NCBI GenBank assembly: GCA_023678885.1
Contig: CM043005.1
Coordinates: forward strand, 5,384,314-5,448,313
Length of the DNA stretch: 64,000 nt
Reading direction: 5' to 3'
Source of the DNA: Pogostemon cablin
Lineage: Eukaryota; Streptophyta; Magnoliopsida; Lamiales; Lamiaceae
Each line of letters begins with the position of its first letter. Positions within the stretch are counted from its first letter, which is position 1. This document shows positions 11,235 through 22,405 of the stretch, in pieces. The translations under genes were made by a program, and so were the position numbers. The notes beneath the pieces were generated by a model, which made no database searches, had not been told where the DNA came from, and saw only the letters and a program-made list of their open reading frames with translations.

Positions 11235-13295
11235 TTAAAGAAGTAGTACCCATCTTATCACCCTTGGCTTTGCATCCTTCTTTGCCATGAGATACTTGAT
11301 AGCGGCATGGTCGGTGTATACAATAGTTTTCGTTCCTACCAAATAAGGACGAAACTTATCAAATACGTATACTACCGCCAAGAACTCTTTTTCGGTAGTA
11401 GTGTAGTTCCTTTGAGCCGCATCAAATGTCTTGCTTGCATAGTAAATAGCTCGGAATTTTTTCTCTCTTAGTTGCCCCAAAACCACTCTAAGAGCTACGT
11501 CACTTGCATCACACATCAATATAAATGGCTCTTTCCAATCGGGGGTGATCAAGATGAGTGATGAAATCAACGCTTCCTTTAGCACCTGAAAAGCATTTAA
11601 ACAATTATCATCAAACTTAAATGGCACATCTTTTTCAAGGAGATGAGATAGAGGTTTAGAAAATGAAGAAAAATCCTTGATGAATCTACGATAGAACCCG
11701 GCATGACCAAGGAACGATCGTACTCCCTTCTCATTTGTTGGCGGTGGAAGCTTCTCTATAGCAACAACTTTGGCTCGGTCAACTTGCAATCCCTTTGAAG
11801 AGATGTGATGTCCAAGTACAATGCCATCATTTATCATGAAATGGCACTTCTCCCAATTCAACACTAAATTAGTGTCTTGACATCGCTTCAAAACAATAGC
11901 AAGGTTAGACAAACAATTATCAAAAGAAGAACCAAACACCGAAAAGTCATCCATGAAAACTTCCATTATATTCTCAATTAATCCTTCAAAGATTGCCATC
12001 ATACACCTTTGAAAGGTGGCCGGTGCATTGCAAAGTCCAAATGGCAATATTCGAAAAGCAAATATTCCATAGGGACAAGTGAAAGCGGTCTTTTCTTGGT
12101 CTTCGGGTGCTATGAGAATTTGGTTATACCCGGAATACCCATCAAGAAAGCAATAGAACTCATACCCGGCCAACCTATCCAACATTTGATCCAAGAAAGG
12201 TAAAGGAAAGTGATCTTTACGTGTGTTTTCATTAAGCTTCCTATAATCAACACACACACGCCACCCCGTCACCGTCCTAGTGGCTATGGTCTCATTTTTC
12301 TCGGTCTTCACTATAGTCATACCTTCCTTTTTAGATACTACATGCAACGGGCTCACATAAGGGCTATCACTAATAGGAAAGATCATATCCGAATCTAACA
12401 ACTTAAGAACCTCTTTTTTTACCACTTCTTGCATGATAGGATTAAGTCTTCTTTGGTTTTGAACACAAGCTTTCCCTTCATCCTCAAGTCTTATCTTATG
12501 CATGCAAATTGTTGGACTAATTCCCTTCAAATCATCAATACACCAACCAATAGCCGACTTATGCTCTTTAAGGCCCTTAAGCAATTTATCAAGTTGACTA
12601 GAGGTTAGAGATGAAGATACAATTACCGGATATGTCTCATTTTCACAAAGGTAGGCATAAGTAAGATGATCGGGTAAAGGCTTCAACTCAACCTTCTTTT
12701 CCTTTTTCTCTTCTTGCTCGAGTGGATCTCTAAGTGGTAAGAACTTTTCATTTCCCCTTGATATGGCGGCTGCAACCTCTTGAGCTTCACTACAATCACC
12801 TAGATTAAGCAAACAATTAATCAATTCTTCATTTAAATCAAGAGAAGTAGTAGAAATATTAGAAAGAGATAGAGAATTGCTCAAGCAAAGTTCAAGTGGA
12901 TCCTTGGTTACAATGGAAGGCCAACTCTCCTTGACACTTCCCTTTACAACATCCACACTTTTACATTCTTCATCATTCATTGGATATTGCATGGCCTTGT
13001 GTAGAGAGAATACCACTTCCTCATCATTGACCCTCAACTTCAATTCTCCTTTGTAGACATCAATAAGAGCTCTCCCGGTAGCAAGAAACGGTCTCCCAAA
13101 AATCAATGGCACATTTTCATCCTCCTCCATATCTAGAACAACAAAATCCACCGGAAAGACGAACTTATCAACTTTCACCAACACATCTTCAACTACTCCT
13201 TTTGGATGTGTCATAGATCGATCCGCCAATTGAAGTGTGATGGAAGTTGGCTTTACTTCACCTAATCCAAGCTTCTTGAATATGGAGAGAGACAT
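11235..13295 (-). pseudogene. Athila protease tail - reverse transcriptase - RNase H, copy B
   Basis: Same 686-codon frame as copy A, with two amino-acid differences seen. At 12049 a base change turns an Arg before LPFGL into Ile, in a conserved RT block. At 12548 a Ser is Gly. The catalytic VFMDDFSVF box is intact. The same TAA ends the frame at 11235. Confidence 0.88.
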
Positions 13296-15397
13296 TAGAT
13301 TAATGCTTGCACCGAGGTCACAAAGAGCCTTGTTCTTCTTGTTCTTTCCAATTTCACATGGTATAATGAAACTACCGGATCCTTCAATTTTTGTGGAAGT
13401 TTCCGTTGTAGAATGGCACTACATTCTTCGGTTAGAGTAACCGTTTCATTGTCCACAAGACTTCTTTTCTTTCCCATGATGTCCTTCAAGAAACGAGCAT
13501 AATGAGGCATTTGATCCAAAGCATCGGCGAAAGGGATATTGATTTGAATCTTCTTGAAGATTTCAAGAAACTTTTTGAACCTCTCATCCAAACCCTTCTT
13601 CAAGAACCTTTGAGGAAAAGGAACCGGTACTTGAGTCTTGGGTATTCCCCAACTATCTCTTTCAACTTCAACTTCCTTTTCCCTTAACTCCTTTGCCTTT
13701 TTCCACTTTGGAATTCTCTCTATCTTCTCTTCATCTTTCTTTTGCTCAACAATTTCTTTTTTCTTGCTTACTTCCTCCATTTCAATCTCTTCTTGCACCA
13801 ACCTTTCTTCCACCTTGCTTTCCACTTCCCTTTCCATGACAATGCTATCTTCTTTAGGCATAGGAGGTTCCTCATACTCTTTTCCACGTCTAAGAGTGAT
13901 AGCTTTGCAATCTTCTTTAGGATTAGTTACCGTGGTAGATGGAAACTTTCCTTGTTGGTGTTGAGATCCCACGGAAGAAGCAATTTGACCCATTTGATAC
14001 TCAAAAGCTCTCATCCTATTGTCGGATTTCTTCTCATTTTCCTCCATTCTAGCCTCCATCTTTTTCATGAATGTTAACAATGTCTCTTCCACCGATGCTT
14101 TCCCCTCTCCATTTGGTGGTTTAGCACTCGGATTGAATCCCGGAGGATATGACACGGCGGCTTGAGGATTAGAGTAAGAAAGATTTTCATGCTTCCTCGG
14201 AGCTTGATAATTTCCACTTGATTGATTGAAATTGCTTCCCCGAGCTTGTCCTTGATATCCTCCTTGGTAATTACCTTGATTAGAAGGATAATTACCTTGG
14301 AAATTCCCTTGATGATGGAAATTCCCTTGGTAATTTCTCCTATCTAAATAGGCAACATCTTCTACACTTTGCATAACCTTGCTCTCATCATTCACCATAG
14401 AACTTGTGCTTCCCCCTTGGCTTACTCCTTGAGTGATCAAATTCAATTGTTTTGTTAAAGCTTGAATGCTCTCATTGAATTCTTTCATTCCCTCACTTTG
14501 GAACATATCACTCTTCACTTTGTTTACACTCTCCACTTGAGCTACTTTTCCAAAGGTATAACCTCCCATTACTCGCTCGGATGGCCATTGATAAGCATTC
14601 ATCGCAATGTCTTCAAAAATATCCATGGCTTTCATAGCATCCACTCCAAATATAGACCCTCCGGATGAGGCATCTACATGCATCCGATTTTGTTGATTCA
14701 ACCCTTGGTAAAAGAAAGCCACTTGTTGATTCTCATGAAAATCGTGTTGAGGACACTTTCGGAGCATCTCTTTGTAGCGTTCCTATGCTTCATAAAAATT
14801 TTCATCCGGAAGTTGCCTAAATTGAGTGATAAGGCTTTTCAATTGGAGCGTCTTTGAAGGAGGAAAGTACTTGTTTAGGAACCTTTGCTCAAGATCTTCC
14901 CATGTATTACAACTTCCCAAAGGAATTGTATTGTACCATGCTTTAGCCTTGTCTCTTAAAGAAAAAGAGAACAACCTCATTCGAATAGCATCCTCCGACA
15001 CTCCCTTCATCTTGACGGTATTTGCAACCTCCAAGAAAGTAGATAGATGAGTGTTCGGGTCTTCAAGAGGACCTCCCCCAAACTGATTTGCTTTAACCAT
15101 GTTGATCAATCCGGTCTTGATTTCATAATCATTGGCTTGAACCGGAGGAACCATATTGTGCACGGCTCTCGGTTGGAAGTAATCCCGAATTGCTCTAGGC
15201 CTTGGCAACTCTTGTTGTTGAAATATCCTTTGATCTTCTTGATTTGCAAGCAATTGCATATACTCTTGATTTTGAGCAAAGACATTCCTCATTATCTCCG
15301 CTTGATTCTCTTGCATTCCTTCTTGTACCCCCCTTTGATCTTGTAAAGGATCTTGGGGTGGATTATGATTGACATGATCTCCATGTTGATTTTCCAT
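13295..15397 (-). pseudogene. Athila gag and protease N-terminus, copy B
   Basis: Identical in sequence to the copy A gene as far as I can compare. It has the same in-frame TAG (14783-14785) in the gag core and the same frameshift (about 13375) before the protease active site. Sharing both lesions means the two copies descend from one already broken element. Confidence 0.87.
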
Positions 15398-15638
15398 ATT
15401 TTTTCTTTTCTAGCTTTACGCCTCTCTCGCTTCCTTTGTCGTGCGGTCCTTTCAATCTCCAAATTCAAAGGAATGATCGATTGATTTTCCTTTGATCTTG
15501 TGATCATAAAACACCTACGAAAAGTCAAAGAGTGAGACCACAAACACAAATAATAAATAAAAGAAAATAAAAAGAATCCTTATCAAGAACAACTAAAACA
15601 ATAACACAGTACTCGACTAGTCCGTCAAACTCCCCTTT

Positions 15639-15651
15639 GGCAACGGCGCCA
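15639..15651 (-). other. Primer binding site (tRNA-Asp type), copy B
   Basis: Same 13-nt TGGCGCCGTTGCC match as copy A, six bases inside the 5' LTR at 15658. Confidence 0.85.
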
Positions 15652-15657
15652 TTTTCT

Positions 15658-17442
15658 TGTTTACCGAATTTTGTGCACTCACGAGCAAGAATACTCGATA
15701 GTTGTAGTAGTATATCCCAAGAAAAATTATCAATCCAATAAGGAGTTATATTCGTACTAGCAAAATACGTGAGCTCATGTTCATTGTTGTTTTTGTAAAG
15801 ATGATCGGGGGTTTTGAGATTGATTAACAACTAAAACAAGTAGCAAGTAAATAACAATATCAAATAAGTAGAATGACAAGTAAAGAAAATGGATGCTAAA
15901 GTTCAAATATGAAAAACATGGGATTAGAAGCATCCAAGCATACTCGATTCATACTATCATGCAAACGGAATTCAACTCAATTGATGTAGACTAAGGGTGA
16001 TCACGATTGTATCCTAAGCTCCCTTTCGGGTTACAAAGGTTGTTGATCAATTTTAGACTCCCAAAAGCACTTAAGATCAAAGCCCAACATTAACCCCTTC
16101 CATCTAGGTACTAGTTAGATTAAACTCTCCCTTTTTGTGTACTAAGGCCAACGAATGGATTGGTTCCCCTCATTGAATTCAAATATCCTTTCGGTCAAAC
16201 CCAAACTCAATGTCTATTCATGCCTTCCTAATACTATAGAGGGTCGTTTCCGTCTCACTCCAAGCAATACATACATGAACATCATGATAGCATTTAATTA
16301 CCACAAATAATCCATTGATCAACAATCCATTAAACCAATAAACATTCATGAATAACAAACCATGCCATCATAGCATCAAGACAATTAAACTCCATGAATA
16401 GAAATAAACATCAATTAAATCAAAAACCAATTTAATCCACATGATAATATAAATCTAATATGCTCTTCATGTTCCTAATCCCACTAGAGGGATTAGCCTA
16501 TCATAGTAAAAGTAACAAAATAATTAAATGATTCATTACAATTACCCATAGTCTAAGATCTAAAGAAATACAAAATGAATGAATTCTTCCCTATCAATTT
16601 CTTGAAGAGAATCTTCTATTCTTCTTGATCTCCACCTCCAGCTCTTGATTTTGAAGTCTTTAGCACCAAAAATGGAAGAATTGATGGGTGGATGAAGATG
16701 GATGAAGATGATGGTGGAAAATGGAAGAAATGGTGTGTGAGGTGTGTGTAGATGATAGGATTTCGGATTCTTTTTGCCAATTGTTGAATAAAGGGGTATT
16801 TATACCCCTATGGAGGCTTCTAGAAGGATCTGGAAATTTCTGCAGGAAAATACCCGGCACGAGTCGTGCTCTGCAACACGGCCACGAGGTGGCCGTGTTG
16901 TGTCTTCTGATGCTGCCGCACGGCCTCGCCTTACAGGGCCGTGTTACGCAACACGGCTCGTGTGCTGCAACACGAGTCGTGTGTTGTAACACGGGCACAG
17001 GTGTGGTCGTGTTGGCTCTTCTGATGTCGCCACACGGCCACCTTCTTACAGGGCCGTGTTGGCGACACGGCTCGTGCTCCCGACTCGACTCGTGCAACTG
17101 GACACGACCTGAAGTTGCCCGTGTTGAGTGACTAGATGTCGCCACACGGCCAACTCTTACAGGGCCGTGTTGGCTACACGGCTCGTGTGCTGGCTCCTGC
17201 ATTTCTTCACTGTTTTGGCTCGTTCTCCCTCGTTTCAACTCCGAATTGAGATCCGCTTTTTCCTACATCTTCCTTATCATGTTTAGCATCCAATAAAAAG
17301 TGAAAATCTTACGTTTAAGCTCATTCACACATATTTCAATAAAAATACAAAACACAACCAAATAACATATAAAATACGGATAAAATAATACGAAAATACA
17401 TATAAAAAGACACTAAAATCTAGGTGAAAATAGCTCTAATCA
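15658..17442 (-). repeat. Athila 5' LTR of copy B (1785 bp)
   Basis: Same length and boundaries (TG...CA) as 5854-7638 at an exact +9804 offset, differing at 17332, 17363 and 17433. TATA core at 16797-16804; GC-rich block at about 16854-17199. Similarity to copy A ends sharply at 17442, which fixes the outer edge of the LTR. Confidence 0.9.
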
Positions 17443-17449
17443 AAAAGAT

Positions 17450-18055
17450 AGTTTTTGGGTTAAAATTATTATGGCTAGGCTATTTGGTCGTCATGATGGG
17501 TATGTGGGGAGAGAGAAGTTAGGTCTAGGAGAGAGAGATAAAGATTGGTGGGGGGTGTTGTAGCTAGTTTGATAGACGGGAAGGGTAATTGGTTTGAAAA
17601 GAATGTGAAGAAGGTAGTTGTAGGGGGAGGAGACAAGCTTTTGGGAAGATAAATAGTGTTGTGAGATGACTCTTAAAAGTAAATTTCCTAGATTATACGA
17701 GTTGAGTATATGAACGAACAAGTCCGTAAAACAAATGGGTTCTTGGGTAGGGGAGAATTGGGAATGGAATTGTGAATGGAGAAGAGATCTTAGGGATTGG
17801 GAGCGTGTTGATTGTCATAATTTGCTTGATCTTATTGGCAGGTTCAATATTAAAGATGGTGATGACTACTGGAGATGGGAGCCAAACTCAAATGAAGGAT
17901 ACAAAGTGAAGGGTGTATGTGCATTACTAGAAGGAAGAAAGATAGAGATAGAAGCAAATGTGAAAGTTTTCAAAATAATTTGGAACAATAATGCATACGC
18001 TGATGGATATGGAGCTGATGGATATGGAGGAAAAAAATTTGTCTCAAAATGTTAG
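17450..18055 (+). pseudogene. LINE (non-LTR retrotransposon) 3' remnant
   Basis: Plus-strand relics of the C-terminal part of a plant L1-type ORF2. The stretch 17450-17650 gives broken pieces resembling the region after the reverse transcriptase (WW...NWFEKNVKKVV.GG), with several stops. From 17735 an open frame reads GSWVGENWEWNCEWRRDL, then DDYWRWEPNSNEGYKVKG, the pattern seen before the zf-RVT domain of plant LINEs. The zinc-finger cysteines themselves are absent. The Athila LTR edge is about ten bases upstream, so the array probably interrupted this LINE. Confidence 0.6.
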
Positions 18056-18176
18056 ATACGCTGATTGGTTTGTAGAACCGAGCAAGTGCTTGTTGGAAAA
18101 TGGGTAGTAGTGATTGTCTTGTGGTTCTACGATGATAGTAGTATAGATATTTTTCACTTGTAATTTGTACTGAGTT

Positions 18177-18452
18177 AGTCTCTTGTGAGATGGGTTATTG
18201 GTGAGACGGATGTGAGACGGGTCAACCCGTCACTAAAATATGCTTATTTGTGGTTAAAGTGTGCTTATTTGTGGTTAAAGTATGTCGATAATAAATCAAA
18301 TTATAACACACTAACATCATACTTTAATACATAATCCAACATACTTTAAAAAACATACATTAACAACTATTTAACATATTTTATTTAAATAATCGACATA
18401 CTTTAACATGTCTCACAAACCGTCTCATGAAGGTAGCGTCTCACAAGAGCCT
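18177..18452. mobile_element. MITE with TCTTGTGAGA termini
   Basis: The left end (gtctcttgtgagat) and right end (tctcacaagagcc) are inverted copies. Subterminal 'gagacgg' and 'gtctcaca' motifs repeat, and the inside is AT-rich with repeated 'catactttaa'. No coding capacity. Superfamily and target duplication not resolved. Confidence 0.6.
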
Positions 18453-18899
18453 TTGTCATTTGTACTCTCTTTGGTATTTTTGGGTAATCCTCATACCCTA
18501 AAGGCAATAGTATTCCTTTTCAATTAAAAAAAGATTTATATTTGTTAATAAAATACTAATTTATTTAATGACTATAATTTTTTATCAATTAAATATATAT
18601 TTTATTCAAATATTATCAATTACTACTCAAAATTTATTCAATAAAAAGGTCTCACACAATTGTTTCCCATAAATAAAATATAAATTTAGGCCAATACTAT
18701 AAGAGTTGGTTTCTTATAGACGTACATCCTAAATATTTGTAAACTTTATTGTTTACCTATTAATATACATAGCGTATAAGATTGGAATGGAATTACATAA
18801 TTTATATTGTGAACTTGGTTTACACAAGTGTTTGTGATACTGCAATAAAACTAGTTTTAAACAAAAGAGTCGTAGTTCATGGATAATTGAATATAAAAT
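18453..18899. other. AT-rich intergenic DNA
   Basis: I see no gene or clear repeat here. Confidence 0.6.
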
Positions 18900-18904
18900 C
18901 TTAT

Positions 18905-19106
18905 TGTGAATAATATTTGGCCTATCACCCTTTATTGATGATGGAGACAAACAGCCGTATATATACAACAAACTCCACCAATTAGTGGACCAGTCAGTGG
19001 AGAAAATCAAGAAATCAGTGGAGAAAATCAAGAAAATATACAAAGTCAAAGATACGAAAATAAAATGATTTCTAATGAATAAAATATCATCTAATTTGTC
19101 TTATTA
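18905..19106 (-). repeat. Copia 3' LTR (202 bp)
   Basis: Paired with 23418-23619. A G-run (ccccc on the plus strand at 19107-19111) borders it, the likely polypurine tract. It contains a direct duplication of atcagtggagaaaatcaag-like units. On the element strand it ends CACA and starts TAATAAG rather than TG; the start is supported by the target duplication. Confidence 0.9.
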
Positions 19107-19112
19107 CCCCCG

Positions 19113-20741
19113 TCAAGCACTGCGTGGGATGCATACACACGCAAAGCTTGGATCGTAGAAACTCAAAAGCTGGACGGGGAAGACTTTCGTGAATATGTCA
19201 GCTAGTTGCAAGTGAGAGGGTATGAACTGTGTGACTAATTTCCCAGAGGATATAAGTTCTCGAACAAAGTGATAATCGAGATCAATGTGTTTAGCTCGTT
19301 TGTGAGCAATCGGATTCTGACTAAGGAAGACAGCGCTCTTGTTATCACATAAAAGGGTGGGACGAGAGGATGGCAGTACTTGAAGCTCTTGAAGAAGATT
19401 CGTCACCCAAATAAGTTCAGCCGAGGCATTCGCCATAGCTCGATACTCTGATTCACAGCTAGATCGAGCAACAGTCGGCTGTTTCTTAGCACTCCAAGAA
19501 ACTATATTTCCTCCAATAAAAATAGAGTAACCATAGGTCGAACGGCGAGTATCGGGACACCGAGCCCAGTCAGCATCAGAGTAACCTAGAATTGAGGAGT
19601 CATGACGACGAGTAAACGAAAGACCATAATTGATTGTGCCCTTGACATAACGAAGGATACGCTTTACTGCCTGAAAATGATCATCAGTAGGTGTGTGGAG
19701 AAACAGACTAACAGAATTAACTGCATATGAAAGATCAGGACGAGTGATGGTTAAGTACTGAAGAGCTCCAACAAGAGATCTGTACATAGTTGGATCAGAG
19801 AATGGAACACCATCAAGAACAAGCGATTCACCTGCTGCAAGAGGTGTGGAGACAGGTTTAGAATCCAAAAGCTCGGCCTTTTTTAGAATGTCATGGGCAT
19901 ACTTGGCTTGACCAACAAAAATACCGTTTGAAGTATAAGATACTTCAAGGCCAAGAAAGTAGCTGAGGCACCCAAGATCCTTGATAGCAAACTCTCGATG
20001 AGTGCGGGAAATAAAATCTCGTAATAAGGACGAGTCATTTCCTGTAACAATGATATCATCCACATATAACAATAAGTAAATCACCGAGGGGTCTCTATGG
20101 AAATGGAATAGAGACGAGTCACACCGGCTCTGAAGAAAACCCAAGCCAGAGAGGTAAGTGCTGAATCGGTGATACCAAGCTAGTGGAGCCTGACGAAGGC
20201 CGTACAATGCCTTCTTCAACCGGCATACATGAGCAGAAAAATGAGGATCCACAAAACCAGGAGGTTGAGCCATAAAAACCAGTTTGTCAAGTACGCCGTT
20301 GAGGAAGGCATTCTTGACGTCAAGCTGATGGAGAGGCCAACTATATTGGACCGAAAGAGCTAGAATGATTCGAACAGTTGAAGACTTAACAACAGGACTG
20401 AAGGTATGATGAAAATCTGTACCCAGAACTTGAGTAAAACCCTGAGCAACTAAATAGGCTTTGTGACGTTCAATAGAACCATCAGAACGAAATTTCGTGC
20501 GAAAAACCCATTTTGAACCAACAATATTAGTGCCTGGGGGACGAGGCACTAGATCCCATATTTCATTAGACCGTAGAGCATTAATTTCCTCTTGCATAGC
20601 GGCAATCCATTTTGGATGCTTGGCAGCAGATTTGAAGCCACGGGGTTCAGAGGTGGTAACAAGAGATGAGAGAAGAGTTGTGGATGCTAGGTTGACAGGG
20701 TAGCGTGGTTTAAACACACCTGTACGGGGTCTCGTGATCAT
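19113..20741 (-). CDS. Copia reverse transcriptase - RNase H segment
   Basis: A 542-codon open frame covering the C-terminal part of the copia polyprotein. Near residues 28-130 is the entry region (KHPKWIAAMQEEINALRSN, GSKWVFRTKF). The catalytic box is LLYVDDIIVTGND. RNase H follows with YSDADWARCPDTRRST and SSCESEYRAMANASAE, and it ends at the usual DIFTK tail. All key acidic residues are visible, so this segment looks functional, but it is out of frame with integrase upstream, so no full polyprotein can be made. The ATG at 20741 is probably an internal Met, not a real start. Confidence 0.9.
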   Translation of the reverse strand: MITRPRTGVFKPRYPVNLASTTLLSSLVTTSEPRGFKSAAKHPKWIAAMQEEINALRSNEIWDLVPRPPGTNIVGSKWVFRTKFRSDGSIERHKAYLVAQGFTQVLGTDFHHTFSPVVKSSTVRIILALSVQYSWPLHQLDVKNAFLNGVLDKLVFMAQPPGFVDPHFSAHVCRLKKALYGLRQAPLAWYHRFSTYLSGLGFLQSRCDSSLFHFHRDPSVIYLLLYVDDIIVTGNDSSLLRDFISRTHREFAIKDLGCLSYFLGLEVSYTSNGIFVGQAKYAHDILKKAELLDSKPVSTPLAAGESLVLDGVPFSDPTMYRSLVGALQYLTITRPDLSYAVNSVSLFLHTPTDDHFQAVKRILRYVKGTINYGLSFTRRHDSSILGYSDADWARCPDTRRSTYGYSIFIGGNIVSWSAKKQPTVARSSCESEYRAMANASAELIWVTNLLQELQVLPSSRPTLLCDNKSAVFLSQNPIAHKRAKHIDLDYHFVRELISSGKLVTQFIPSHLQLADIFTKVFPVQLLSFYDPSFACVCIPRSA

Positions 20742-21952
20742 TGGATGGTACCTGGCGCCGTAGCGGCAGGTGGGGCTGGTGGCATAGCAGCAGGCCGATC
20801 AGCTTGAGTAACGGGCTCAGTAGGGTTTGGTACAAGTGGCTGCGGCAAGAATAATTCAGCAGGGTCTTCTGAAGCTGGTACTCGGTCTGGTGCATTGCTC
20901 ACAGGTGCTGACTTAGCGATAGGTGATGTGAATGAAGGAGCCTGAAGATGTTCCAATGCATCTAAAAAGGTAGAGAATTCCATCGTCTGAGCTGGGGCAG
21001 AAGATGAATCTTGGGAGAATGGAAATAAAAACTCGTCAAACTGAGCGTGACGAGTGGTGTAAATACGAGATGTGTTAGTGTCAAGGCAACGAAATCCCTT
21101 ATAGATACTGTTATAGCCCAGAAAAATGCAGGAACGGCTGTGGGGTTCCAGTTTATGAGCTGCATAATAACGAAGATACGGAAATACACAGCATCTAAAC
21201 GGTTTGAAGTTTGCATAATTCGGTGCAGAACCATATAATAACTCATAAGGAGACATGTCATGCAAGACTGATGAAGGAAGCCGATTAATGATGAAGACAG
21301 CTGTAGGAAATGCATCAAACCATAACGACGCAGGCGCATGAGCATGAAAAAGCATTGACAAACCAGTCTCAGTAATGTGACGATGCTTTCGTTCAGCCCT
21401 TCCATTCTGTTGATGAGTGAAAGGACAGGACAGACGATGAAGAATACCATGTGTGTGCATAAAATCACGTACCTTAGAGTTAACAAATTCAGTCCCCCAA
21501 TCACTCTGAAAGGTTTTAATCTTTCGTGAAAATTGAGTACACACAAAAGCATGAAATCGAACTAATATATAAAAAAATTCAGACTTTCTGCATAAAGGAT
21601 ATATCCATGAAAATCTTGAGGAATCATCCACGAAGACAACATAGTAGCGAAATCCATTAGATGTAGAAATGGGTGAAGGACCCCATAAGTCACAATGTAT
21701 CAAATCCAATACATTTTCAGCACGTTTTTCATTCAATTGAAAAGATAATTTCTTACTTTTTGCCATTTGACACGAAGAACAAATATTAGGATTCGGCAAA
21801 ACAGAAGTAACAGATAAATGTCCAAATTTATTCAATAAAGAAATAACTGAAAATGGGGCATGCCCCAATCGTAAGTGCCACAAATCAAAATTAGCTTTCA
21901 ACTTCGTATCCCGCACAACTGCCACAAAAGCGGGAACCCCTTTATCAAGCAA
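20738..21952 (-). CDS. Copia GAG-pre-integrase and integrase segment
   Basis: A 404-codon frame. It opens with the H2C2 zinc region (WHLRLGH, then CSSCQMAKS) at residues 25-70, followed by the D,D-35-E core: DLIHCDLWGP, TFQSDWGTEF and GRAERKHRH. A Pro/Ala-rich linker leads toward reverse transcriptase. The frame ends four bases past the reverse-transcriptase start, so a one-base shift in the linker separates the two. Upstream it is cut off from protease by a TGA at 22001-22003 (CGA to TGA likely). Confidence 0.88.
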   Translation of the reverse strand: MLDKGVPAFVAVVRDTKLKANFDLWHLRLGHAPFSVISLLNKFGHLSVTSVLPNPNICSSCQMAKSKKLSFQLNEKRAENVLDLIHCDLWGPSPISTSNGFRYYVVFVDDSSRFSWIYPLCRKSEFFYILVRFHAFVCTQFSRKIKTFQSDWGTEFVNSKVRDFMHTHGILHRLSCPFTHQQNGRAERKHRHITETGLSMLFHAHAPASLWFDAFPTAVFIINRLPSSVLHDMSPYELLYGSAPNYANFKPFRCCVFPYLRYYAAHKLEPHSRSCIFLGYNSIYKGFRCLDTNTSRIYTTRHAQFDEFLFPFSQDSSSAPAQTMEFSTFLDALEHLQAPSFTSPIAKSAPVSNAPDRVPASEDPAELFLPQPLVPNPTEPVTQADRPAAMPPAPPAATAPGTIQ

Positions 21953-22000
21953 GTATAGATCTTTATCACACCTTCTCTGGCCCAGAATTTGTTTTGTTAG

Positions 22001-22345
22001 TCAGTTCTGTATCGTAAAAAATTTATCAGAAAATATGACATCAACAGGGAAGTCGGAGGTCAATTTACTGATAGACAAAAGATTTTTGATAATGTGTGGG
22101 ACCACCAGAACATCTAACAATTTAACTCCAGAAGATAAATCACGAGAACCAATATGCAAAATATGTAAAGTATTGCCATTACCAACAACTACTTTACCAT
22201 TGCCAGAGTAAGGCTTGAAAGAGTCCAAAGCAGCAGAGTGATTGGTCATATGAGTAGAAGCACCCGAATCAAGGTACCAATCAGGAGTAGGATCAGAGAC
22301 ATTACACGTAGAAAAGAATGCCTGGGCCAGATTTGCAGACGACAT
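22001..22345 (-). pseudogene. Copia protease segment
   Basis: Carries the aspartic protease signature WYLDSGASTHMT at residues 23-34 and the following VVVGNGNTL and LLSISKLT blocks typical of copia protease. It is bounded by a stop upstream in the zinc knuckle and a TGA at its end, so it would be released only by readthrough. Confidence 0.85.
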
Positions 22346-22405
22346 TGCGTTGCGAGCAGAGATGAACTGAGGGCACTTGTCTGCATAATGCTCCCCTCGA
22401 TAAAT

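Larger units (their letters stand above)
5854..17442 (-). mobile_element. Athila-type Ty3/gypsy retrotransposon, copy B (complete, dead)
   Basis: Full element of 11589 bp with 5' LTR at 15658-17442. Its 3' LTR is the same LTR (5854-7638) that serves as the 5' LTR of copy A, so the two form an LTR-internal-LTR-internal array. Between integrase and the 3' LTR lies about 2.1 kb of non-coding DNA. All lesions of copy A are present at the same places. The right LTR end abuts a LINE remnant. The outer target duplication cannot be checked because the left end of the array is outside the window. Confidence 0.9.

Noticed and set aside
19883..20065. Second small frame over copia reverse transcriptase
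   Set aside because: Shadow in another frame of the RT gene on the same strand.
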